The notes under the pieces were generated by a model. The model was not told where the DNA came from and did not search any database. It saw only the letters and a program-made list of their open reading frames with translations. The translations under genes were made by a program, and so were the position numbers. From positions 1 through 38,018 of the forward strand of contig CAYSEF010000019.1 in the NCBI GenBank assembly GCA_964430105.1: a DNA stretch of 38,018 nucleotides. Reading direction: 5' to 3'. Source of the DNA: UMGS1696 sp964430105 (lineage in GTDB: Bacteria; Bacillota; Clostridia; Oscillospirales; CAG-272). Of this stretch, positions 31,891 through 38,018 are shown piece after piece (position 1 is the first letter of the stretch; every line of letters starts with the position of its first letter).

Positions 31891-33177
31891 CTAATTAAGG
31901 AATGTTACATTTACAGAATACACACCGATTTCTATTACTTCGTCCGCATACGGTGAATCAATAATTACTCCGGCACGCACTCTGATTGTTCCTGTATTTG
32001 TATCTGTATATGGACTCATATCAAGCTGTAAAGTGATATCCTCTGCGCTGATTCTTCTGATATCATCTAATTCACCCATTATCTTTACGGTTATCGGATT
32101 CTTTTCCCAAGTATAGTAAACACCGATCTTTCCGCCTGTATCAATTATGTTTTTACCGGGCACGGTAATTTCACGAGTGTTTATCGAATCCTTCATAGAA
32201 ACCGAAACATCAACAGTCCCCGGAATACAGGTTACGTTATCTGCTTCATCAAGGTGAACGGTTCTTTTGTATTTGTTATTATCGTCAAGGTCTGTTTTTT
32301 CGTCAATCTCGATCGGTTCGAGAAGATTTCCCGCATCTATAACAGACGGATCTCCTGAAATCATAACAGTAGACGGATAAACAGAAATATCAGCATTTTC
32401 TGTGCTTATATATCCGTTTCTGAAAACAAGCTCAACCGGAACCTCAACAGTTTTGATAATAGGTATCTCAACAGTGATCTCCTGTGGGTAGTAATTGAGA
32501 TACTGACTGCTTACGACTGTGCCAAAGGAGTCAACAAAATATACCTGTGCGGTTATTGTAGTGCTTTTGGTAACATCTGTGAGATCCAGAGGAAGTATCG
32601 CTTTACTTATTCTCGACAGTATTGATTTCGGGCCTTCAACTGTAATATTGTCAACGGGGAATTCTATCGTTCCTGTAGTACAGCCTTCCGGAAGATTTGT
32701 ATTATCACGGCGTTCGGAAAGCTCCACCGATATTTTTTCCTGCTCGTCTATATTCACCTGTATTGTTTCCTGTGACAATCCGACAAGAGTACATCCTTCC
32801 GGAACCTCAACAGTAACTTCGCAGAATGAACGTCCGCTTCCCGATGTCAGTGCACTAACATCAGCAAAAGCTTTGATATCGCTTTCGTCCATATTGAGTA
32901 TGGCACGTTTTTTACCGAACACTGTTACATCTATCGTCTGACCAATTCCCGCATACAATGATAATCCGTTTTCGTTCAGTGCATCCTCGTTTATTATCTC
33001 AACGGTGATTCCTGTGAAGGTTTCCTCATAATCGGGACTTTCGACCATCATAACATAAATCCATAGAAAAAACGCAGCGAAGATACACAGGATTTTTACA
33101 ACAAGACTGCCATGATTTCCGGATTCGACAGACTGATAATTTATTTTCTTATTTTCGGAAGGATTATTATGATTCAT
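31891..33177 (-). CDS. cdaR: YbbR-domain regulator of diadenylate cyclase
   Basis: Partner and regulator of the membrane cyclase CdaA. The 428-aa protein has one N-terminal TM (about 27-44, VKILCIFAAFFLWIYVM) and then several extracytoplasmic YbbR repeats (e.g. TNLPEGCTTGTIEFPVDNITVEGPKSIL). It directly follows cdaA as in B. subtilis. The start is the ATG at 33177 with a GGTGAT ribosome binding site; an in-frame GTG nine bases upstream is the alternative. Confidence 0.92.
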   Translation of the reverse strand: MNHNNPSENKKINYQSVESGNHGSLVVKILCIFAAFFLWIYVMMVESPDYEETFTGITVEIINEDALNENGLSLYAGIGQTIDVTVFGKKRAILNMDESDIKAFADVSALTSGSGRSFCEVTVEVPEGCTLVGLSQETIQVNIDEQEKISVELSERRDNTNLPEGCTTGTIEFPVDNITVEGPKSILSRISKAILPLDLTDVTKSTTITAQVYFVDSFGTVVSSQYLNYYPQEITVEIPIIKTVEVPVELVFRNGYISTENADISVYPSTVMISGDPSVIDAGNLLEPIEIDEKTDLDDNNKYKRTVHLDEADNVTCIPGTVDVSVSMKDSINTREITVPGKNIIDTGGKIGVYYTWEKNPITVKIMGELDDIRRISAEDITLQLDMSPYTDTNTGTIRVRAGVIIDSPYADEVIEIGVYSVNVTFLN

Positions 33178-33237
33178 GAATATCACCGGATTCCTTTCTG
33201 CTTATCCTTCTTATTTTTCAAACAGCACCTGGCATAT

Positions 33238-34143
33238 CTATCGTTTGTCGTTTTGCTTTTTATCTTGATCTTTTATATCTTTGATATGCCCTATAAAGCT
33301 GAACATCTTCTTTTCTGTTTCTTCATCGCCAAGCAACTGTAATTTTAGAAATGCTGCAAGACTTTCCGCATTGTAATTTCTCTCAAGAACTCCCTCAACT
33401 GCTGTAGATATAACACCGGTTTCCTCAGAAACGATGACCACAACAGCATCACTGTTTTCACTCATGCCTATACCTGCACGATGACGTGTACCGAGGTCTT
33501 TTATAATGTCGGGGTTATTCGATAAAGGCAGGAAGCATCCGGCAGCATGAAGACGCATATTTCGTATTATCAGCGCACCGTCATGCATAGGCGCTTTGTT
33601 AAAGAAAATATTCTTAATAAGCGGGGCATTCGGATATGCATCAATGATAGTTCCGGTGAGGATCATGTCACCAAGCTTTGTCGTTCTCTCAAAAACAATG
33701 AGTGCGCCTGTTTTAGTTTCTGCAAGGTCGCACACCGCCGAAGTAACCTGATCAATAACAGCTGTGATTGCTGATGAGTCGCGCGCTTCTGTTATATTTT
33801 TAATTCCCTTCAAATTAAGCGGAGTAGCACCGACCTTTTCGAGAACAGAACGTATTTCAGGCTGAAACAATATAACAAGCGTTATTATACCGACTTGGAA
33901 TATATTTTGCAGCAAAAATTGCAGGACATACATATTCGCAAAGCTACTTACGATACGCAAAGCAAACAGCAACGCTACACCTATAGCAAGTTTTCCTGCT
34001 CGTCTGTCGCGGACAAATTTATACAGATAATAAAACAAAACCGAAACAACAGCTATATCAATATAGTCAACAAACTCGATATTTTTTATAGTATTCAATA
34101 TCTCGCTGATCTGTTCGGGTAATGTAAACAGCAAGCAACGCAC
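33238..34143 (-). CDS. cdaA: Diadenylate cyclase CdaA
   Basis: Makes c-di-AMP from two ATP at the membrane; the messenger controls potassium and osmotic balance in Firmicutes. The 301-aa protein has three N-terminal TM segments (about 28-43, 50-68 and 77-93). A DAC domain follows, with the DGA motif at 188-190 (MHDGALII) and RHR at 220-222 (GTRHRAGIG). It starts at GTG 34143, with GGGAGG 12 nt upstream, a rather long spacing. It leads the long minus-strand train. The glmM that usually follows cdaR is not here. Confidence 0.95.
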   Translation of the reverse strand: MRCLLFTLPEQISEILNTIKNIEFVDYIDIAVVSVLFYYLYKFVRDRRAGKLAIGVALLFALRIVSSFANMYVLQFLLQNIFQVGIITLVILFQPEIRSVLEKVGATPLNLKGIKNITEARDSSAITAVIDQVTSAVCDLAETKTGALIVFERTTKLGDMILTGTIIDAYPNAPLIKNIFFNKAPMHDGALIIRNMRLHAAGCFLPLSNNPDIIKDLGTRHRAGIGMSENSDAVVVIVSEETGVISTAVEGVLERNYNAESLAAFLKLQLLGDEETEKKMFSFIGHIKDIKDQDKKQNDKR

Positions 34144-34183
34144 GTTTTTATTATTCCTCCCGCTTCTATTGTATCATTATTAT

Positions 34184-34212
34184 ATTATAACACATCATGG
34201 TGTCTTTTTCAA
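34184..34212 (-). promoter_or_regulatory. Sigma-A promoter of cdaA and the downstream train
   Basis: Minus strand: TTGAAA (34212-34207), a 17-bp spacer, perfect TATAAT (34189-34184). This is the only strong promoter I see for the minus-strand train before the yabP region. Confidence 0.85.
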
Positions 34213-34335
34213 ACCTTTTTGCATGAAATATTTGATAATATTGCAAGATAGTATTATCGCTGTATATTTCACAAATTTTAATAGTATATTTATTCAAAAA
34301 AATTCAAAATACCCCTTTATTTTTTCATTATTTGA

Positions 34336-34344
34336 TGATATAAT
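34336..34344 (+). promoter_or_regulatory. Extended -10 promoter of the oxidoreductase operon
   Basis: TGA followed by a perfect TATAAT (34339-34344). The -35 region (TTTATT near 34316) is poor, as is common with an extended -10. The start should be near 34351. Confidence 0.6.
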
Positions 34345-34350
34345 ATAAGG

Positions 34351-34384
34351 ACACCGTTGTACAAGCAAATGTGTACGATGGTGT
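34351..34384 (+). promoter_or_regulatory. Hairpin at the 5' end of the oxidoreductase mRNA
   Basis: ACACCGTTGTACA (34351-34363) pairs with TGTACGATGGTGT (34372-34384) over all 13 positions with two G-U pairs and an 8-nt loop. It begins about where transcription should start. The octamer GTGTAGAT occurs at the end of the hairpin and again just before the start codon. Confidence 0.6.
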
Positions 34385-34418
34385 AGATCAAAATTATATT
34401 CCAAAGTGTAGATAACAA

Positions 34419-35117
34419 ATGTTCAACACAAAATTATCAAATCTCAATATTATCTGCGGACATTACGGAAGCGGAAAAACAAATATCGCGGTCAATCTTG
34501 CAATAAGAGCCAAGAATCAGCATTTCGATATCCCTGTACATATTGCGGATATTGATATAGTCAATCCGTACTTCCGCACAGCCGACGCGACTGCAATGCT
34601 CTCAAAACACGGAGTTGATGTTCTCGTTCCGGAATTTGCAAACACAAACGTAGATATTCCATCTCTGCCACCAAGACTTGTTTCACTGTTTGACAAGGGA
34701 AAAAATGATATTTCATTCATTGATGTGGGCGGAGACGATGGTTCTATAGCACTCGGAATGTACAGCCATCTCATAAGCCGGGCAGGATATGATATGATAT
34801 ACGTCATAAATCAATATCGTCCGCTTATTGCCGATCCACAGGATGCTTACGAATGTATGCTTGAAATAGAAGCGGCATCACGTTTGAAATGCACAAAAAT
34901 AATCAATAATTCCTCACTCGGAGCTGAAACAACAGCAGATGATGTGCTGGAGTCTGTTGAATACGCAAAAAAATGTGCAGAAAAATGTGGTCTTCCACTT
35001 ATATGTCACGCATACTGTGAAGAATATGTTCCGAATATGCCGGATTATTTCAAAGAAAACGGATATGAAAACGAACCGCTGTTTGCAATTAAAAACGCAA
35101 CCAAACAGCTGTATTGA
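34419..35117 (+). CDS. MinD/ParA-like P-loop ATPase of the ferredoxin oxidoreductase operon
   Basis: The 232-aa protein has a Walker A-type loop GHYGSGKT (14-21) without the KGG signature lysine of ParA/MinD. HIADIDIVNPYFRT (41-54) and FIDVGGDDG (100-108) suit switch/Walker B roles. Near the C-terminus are two close cysteine pairs, CAEKC (186-190) and CHAYC (196-200), which might bind metal. It is the first gene of an operon with ferredoxin and 2-oxoacid oxidoreductase, so a maturation or regulatory role there is plausible but not shown. No clear SD precedes the ATG. Confidence 0.85.
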   Translation: MFNTKLSNLNIICGHYGSGKTNIAVNLAIRAKNQHFDIPVHIADIDIVNPYFRTADATAMLSKHGVDVLVPEFANTNVDIPSLPPRLVSLFDKGKNDISFIDVGGDDGSIALGMYSHLISRAGYDMIYVINQYRPLIADPQDAYECMLEIEAASRLKCTKIINNSSLGAETTADDVLESVEYAKKCAEKCGLPLICHAYCEEYVPNMPDYFKENGYENEPLFAIKNATKQLY

Positions 35118-35150
35118 TAAATATCACAGAAAATCAACAGGAGGTTTACA

Positions 35151-35363
35151 ATGAATAAACTTACATTCAGAACAGAACGATGCAAAGGCTGCGGTCTTTG
35201 TGTGGAAGTATGTCCGAAGAAGATCCTCGAACTTGATCTCACCGTTCTCAACGCAAAAGGATATCATCCCGCAAAAATTACGGATCAGGAAAAATGTATC
35301 GCCTGCGCTATGTGTGCTACGATGTGCCCTGACTGCGTGATTAAAGTCGAAAAAGATGCTTGA
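35151..35363 (+). CDS. korD: 4Fe-4S dicluster ferredoxin subunit of 2-oxoacid oxidoreductase
   Basis: Electron-carrier subunit of the oxidoreductase encoded after it. The 70-aa protein has two CxxCxxCxxxC motifs: C11, C14, C17, C21 and C49, C52, C55, C59, with an extra C62. This predicts two 4Fe-4S clusters. AGGAGG precedes the ATG, and the next gene starts 20 bp later. Confidence 0.9.
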   Translation: MNKLTFRTERCKGCGLCVEVCPKKILELDLTVLNAKGYHPAKITDQEKCIACAMCATMCPDCVIKVEKDA

Positions 35364-35383
35364 CAGATAAAGGAGTTATAGTT

Positions 35384-36445
35384 ATGGCTAAAAAAGTTTT
35401 AATGAAGGGCAACGAAGCTATTGCGGAAGCTGCTATCTCCGCCGGCTGTGTTAACTTTTTCGGTTATCCGATCACCCCTCAAACAGAAATCGCTGAATAC
35501 TTCGCTAAACGCCTGCCTAAGGTAGGTGGTCTTTGCCTCCAAGCTGAAAGTGAAGTTGCAGCTATCAATATGCTGATGGGTGCGGCTGCCTCAGGTACTC
35601 GTGCAATGACATCTTCATCATCCCCCGGAATTTCTCTCAAGAGTGAGGGTATTTCATATATCGCAGGATGTGATCTCCCGTGTCTTATCGTTAATGTACA
35701 GCGTGGCGGCCCGGGTCTTGGCAGTATTCAGCCTTCTCAGGCAGATTATTATCAGGCTACTCGCGGTGTTGGTCATGGTGACCTCAGACTCATCGTTCTC
35801 GCTCCTTCCTCAGTTCAGGAAATGGCCTCTCTCACTGTTGAAGCATTTGATCTCGCTGACAAATATCGTATGCCTGCTATGCTTCTCTCCGACGGTGCTC
35901 TCGGTCAGATGATGGAGCCTGTAGATTTTGATGCTATTCCAAAGCGTCCTATCCCCGAAAAGAATTGGGCAACAAACGGTCACGAAGGAAAGCGTAAGAG
36001 AAATATCGTAAATTCTCTTTACATAGAACCGGATGTTCTTGAAAAAGTCGTTATCGAACGCTACGAAAGATATGCACTTGTAGAACAAAATGAAGTAAAA
36101 TACGAAGAATATATGACAGATGATGCTGATATAGTTCTCGTTGCATACGGAATCACTGCTCGTATCTGCAAGAGTGCTATCGCTCAGGTTCGTGAAGCCG
36201 GTTTGAAGGTCGGTCTTCTCCGTCCTATAACTCTCTGGCCATTCCCGAAGGCTCCTTTGAATGCTCTTGCTGACAAGGCTAAGGCTTTCATGTCTGTTGA
36301 AATGTCAATGGGTCAGATGATCGATGATGTTCGCCTTGCTGTGAATGGAAAAGCCCCCGTTCACTTCTACGGTCGCACAGGTGGTATGATCCCCTCCGTC
36401 GAAGAAGTTGCAGCGGCAATCACAAAGCTCGCAGAGACTCTGTAA
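35384..36445 (+). CDS. vorB: 2-oxoacid:ferredoxin oxidoreductase, alpha subunit
   Basis: Oxidatively decarboxylates a 2-oxoacid to acyl-CoA with ferredoxin. The 353-aa alpha chain begins MAKKVLMKGNEAIAEAAISA and shows FFGYPITPQTEIAE, SEVAAINMLMGAAASG and a conserved TSSSSPG loop. The length and gene order (ferredoxin, A, B, C) fit either 2-oxoisovalerate (VorB) or 2-oxoglutarate (KorA) types; I cannot separate the two by eye. The start is the ATG at 35384 after AAGGAG. An in-frame ATG at 35360 overlaps the ferredoxin gene and lacks an SD. Confidence 0.9.
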   Translation: MAKKVLMKGNEAIAEAAISAGCVNFFGYPITPQTEIAEYFAKRLPKVGGLCLQAESEVAAINMLMGAAASGTRAMTSSSSPGISLKSEGISYIAGCDLPCLIVNVQRGGPGLGSIQPSQADYYQATRGVGHGDLRLIVLAPSSVQEMASLTVEAFDLADKYRMPAMLLSDGALGQMMEPVDFDAIPKRPIPEKNWATNGHEGKRKRNIVNSLYIEPDVLEKVVIERYERYALVEQNEVKYEEYMTDDADIVLVAYGITARICKSAIAQVREAGLKVGLLRPITLWPFPKAPLNALADKAKAFMSVEMSMGQMIDDVRLAVNGKAPVHFYGRTGGMIPSVEEVAAAITKLAETL

Positions 36446-36472
36446 TTAACGAGAAAGGATTGGAACTATAGA

Positions 36473-37228
36473 ATGAAAACTGTTTTTGACAGACCTGAAG
36501 CGCTCTGCGATGTACCGCTTCACTACTGCCCCGGATGCACACATGGTATTGTACACCGTCTTGTAGCCGAAGTTATCGATGAACTTGGAATTCTCGGAAA
36601 GACCATAGGTATTGCTCCTGTTGGATGTTCCGTTTTTGCATATAATTACTGGGAATGTGACATGATCGAAGCAGCTCATGGCCGTGCTCCCGCTGTTGCG
36701 ACCGGTGTTAAGAGAACTCACCCTGACAATGTGGTATTTACATATCAAGGTGACGGTGACCTTGCCGCTATCGGTACAGCCGAAACCGTCCATGCTGCAA
36801 CTCGTGGTGAAAATATCACTGTAGTATTTATAAACAACTGTATCTATGGTATGACAGGCGGTCAGATGGCTCCTACCACACTTCCCGGACAGGTTACAAC
36901 CACCTCTCCTTACGGAAGAAAGCGTAATATTCAGGGTAATCCTATTCGTATGTGCGAAATGCTCTCTACTCTCGACGGTGTAGCTCTCGCAACAAGAGTT
37001 TCCGTTGATAACCCGAAGAATATAATCCAGGCTAAAAAAATGATCAAGAAAGCCTTTCAGAACCAGCTTGACGGCAAGGGCTTCTCGATCGTTGAAGTTC
37101 TTTCTACCTGCCCAACCAACTGGGGTATGACTCCTACAGATGCTTTGCAGTGGCTTCGTGACAACATGATACCATACTACCCGCTTGGCATTTACAAGGA
37201 TTCAGAAGCACTGAAGGATGGTGAATAA
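36473..37228 (+). CDS. korB: 2-oxoacid:ferredoxin oxidoreductase, beta (TPP) subunit
   Basis: Thiamine-diphosphate-binding chain. The 251-aa protein has CPGCTHG (19-25) and the TPP motif GDGDLAAIG (93-101) closing at NN (121-122), followed by YGMTGGQMAPTT. It has no extra ferredoxin domain. AAAGGA precedes the ATG, and the next gene follows within a few bases. Confidence 0.92.
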   Translation: MKTVFDRPEALCDVPLHYCPGCTHGIVHRLVAEVIDELGILGKTIGIAPVGCSVFAYNYWECDMIEAAHGRAPAVATGVKRTHPDNVVFTYQGDGDLAAIGTAETVHAATRGENITVVFINNCIYGMTGGQMAPTTLPGQVTTTSPYGRKRNIQGNPIRMCEMLSTLDGVALATRVSVDNPKNIIQAKKMIKKAFQNQLDGKGFSIVEVLSTCPTNWGMTPTDALQWLRDNMIPYYPLGIYKDSEALKDGE

Positions 37229-37229
37229 T

Positions 37230-37766
37230 ATGACTACAAGATTTATTTTCGCAGGAAGTGGCGGTCAGGGTGTACAGTTCTCAGGTAAGCAGATGGCTAA
37301 AACCGGTATGCACATCGGTAAAAATGTAACCTTCCTTCCCTCTTACGGCCCTGAAATGCGTGGAGGCACATCTAATTGTACAGTTGTTATATCAGATGAA
37401 GAAATAGGCTCTCCGAGTGTATCCACTCCCGATGTTGTTGTTGCGATGAATCTTCCATCATACGACAAGTTTGAGCCTGTTGTTGCTCACGGTGGCACTA
37501 TTTTTGTTGACTCAACTCTTGTTGACAAAAAAAGCGAACGCGATGATATAAAAGCGGTATATATTCCGGCAACCGCTATGGCTAACGACAACGACCTCGC
37601 AGGCTTCGCGAATGTTATTATTCTCGGATATATCATGAAAGTCACCGGAATATTCGATTACAATGATTTCAAGGAGTTTTTACTCTCCGGTATTCCGGCA
37701 ACAAAGTCTGCTCTTATCGCAAAGAACGAAAAAGCTTTGGAGCTTGGATACAATTACAACGCTTAA
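37230..37766 (+). CDS. korC: 2-oxoacid:ferredoxin oxidoreductase, gamma subunit
   Basis: The 178-aa gamma chain begins MTTRFIFAGSGGQGVQFSGK, the family signature GxGGQGV. PSYGPEMRGGTSNC and SPDVVVAMN-type motifs follow (here STPDVVVAMN), which suit contact with CoA and the A/B chains. The ATG at 37230 uses a GGTGA ribosome binding site inside the end of korB; the in-frame ATG at 37218 would overlap korB. It ends the operon. Confidence 0.92.
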   Translation: MTTRFIFAGSGGQGVQFSGKQMAKTGMHIGKNVTFLPSYGPEMRGGTSNCTVVISDEEIGSPSVSTPDVVVAMNLPSYDKFEPVVAHGGTIFVDSTLVDKKSERDDIKAVYIPATAMANDNDLAGFANVIILGYIMKVTGIFDYNDFKEFLLSGIPATKSALIAKNEKALELGYNYNA

Positions 37767-37813
37767 GCAAATTTACAGCTCCGTCAGCAATTTACGGTAG
37801 CTATAAAACAGTT

Positions 37814-37853
37814 AACAGCCACAACTGATTGAATTGTTGTGGCTGTTCTTGTA
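37814..37853 (+). terminator. Terminator hairpin of the oxidoreductase operon
   Basis: AACAGCCACAAC (37814-37825) pairs perfectly with GTTGTGGCTGTT (37836-37847) over a 10-nt loop. The tail is only moderately T-rich (CTTGTAT). Confidence 0.8.
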
Positions 37854-37857
37854 TATA
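37829..37857 (+). promoter_or_regulatory. Possible promoter of the methyltransferase gene, inside the terminator
   Basis: TTGAAT (37829-37834) lies in the loop of the upstream terminator. A 17-bp spacer covers its 3' arm, and TATATA (37852-37857) follows. Both hexamers match 5/6 or 4/6. Confidence 0.4.
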
Positions 37858-37895
37858 TAACAAGTTAAAGAAATCAGAATTTGAAGGAGATGCAG

Positions 37896-38018
37896 ATGAA
37901 CAATACAACCAGATTTGACGGCAAAGGTGAGGTTTATGCAAAGGCAAGACCGAAATATGCTGTTGAACTGTTTCATTACATAAAAGATACATTGCAAATT
38001 CCAGAAAGAAGTGTTTTC
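37896..38018 (+). CDS. SAM-dependent methyltransferase, 5' end only
   Basis: The frame opens at the ATG behind AAGGAG and runs without stop for 41 codons to the window edge, reading MNNTTRFDGKGEVYAKARPK and onward. FDGKGEVYAKARPKYA is the usual opening of class I methyltransferases of the Methyltransf_11/25 type, before the SAM loop. The substrate is not inferable. It is separated from the oxidoreductase operon by a terminator. Confidence 0.75.
   Translation, partial: MNNTTRFDGKGEVYAKARPKYAVELFHYIKDTLQIPERSVF

Noticed and set aside
1..38018. CRISPR arrays, insertion sequences, prophage, attachment sites, defence islands
   Set aside because: No spaced direct repeats, transposase, integrase or toxin-antitoxin motifs were seen; the gene content is largely core.

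Overview
The window is a chromosomal stretch of a low-to-mid GC, endospore-forming, anaerobic member of the Firmicutes. It is most likely a Clostridia/Oscillospirales (Ruminococcus-like) genome or MAG. The evidence is SpoVG, SpoVB and YabP/YabQ sporulation genes, a 2-oxoacid:ferredoxin oxidoreductase operon, a FeoA-FeoB fusion, an SLH-domain surface protein, AGGAGG-type ribosome binding sites and near-consensus sigma-A promoters with 17-bp spacers. Two runs of exactly 100 N (13716-13815 and 20728-20827) are scaffold gaps, and each distorts a gene.

Layout. (1) 1-5970, plus strand: sulfur and iron metabolism, with metY behind a promoter flanked by two ACCTA/TAGGT operators, iscS-iscU behind a structured leader that can hide or expose the iscS SD, and feoAB. 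(2) 5971-8301, minus strand: an unrecognised two-TM protein and gapA. (3) 8397-10560, plus: rpsF-ssb-rpsR with a structured leader, tRNA-Leu(CAG), and a GtrA-like protein. (4) 10561-13522: spoVG (minus), murC (plus) and a membrane XRE regulator (minus) with an in-frame stop at codon 11. (5) 13677-16739, minus: a large SLH-domain surface protein. (6) 16833-34212, minus: a serine beta-lactamase-fold exported protein, and upstream of it a roughly 16-kb gene train cdaA-cdaR-FAD oxidoreductase-rseC-recJ-rsh-dtd-hemZ-nucleoside kinase-spoVB-mazG-rqcP-yabP-yabQ-divIC. (7) 34339-37853, plus: P-loop ATPase, ferredoxin and 2-oxoacid oxidoreductase A, B and C subunits. (8) 37896-end: start of a SAM-dependent methyltransferase.

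How it fits together. MetY, IscS and IscU use sulfide or cysteine sulfur, FeoAB brings in ferrous iron, and the Fe-S clusters feed proteins such as the ferredoxin/oxidoreductase operon and HemZ. The minus-strand train places two nucleotide second-messenger enzymes (CdaA for c-di-AMP, Rsh for (p)ppGpp) with tRNA proofreading (Dtd), ribosome rescue (RqcP) and cortex/division genes (SpoVB, YabP, YabQ, DivIC). The mazG-to-divIC end matches the order around B. subtilis yabM-yabN-yabO-yabP-yabQ-divIC.

I saw no CRISPR array, phage, insertion sequence or obvious defence system. The most interesting signals are in RNA or DNA structure: the iscS leader, a perfect 17-bp inverted repeat bracketing the yabP start, the hairpin at the predicted 5' end of the oxidoreductase operon, and paired operators at metY. 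All sequence-similarity calls come from reading motifs; no database search was run.
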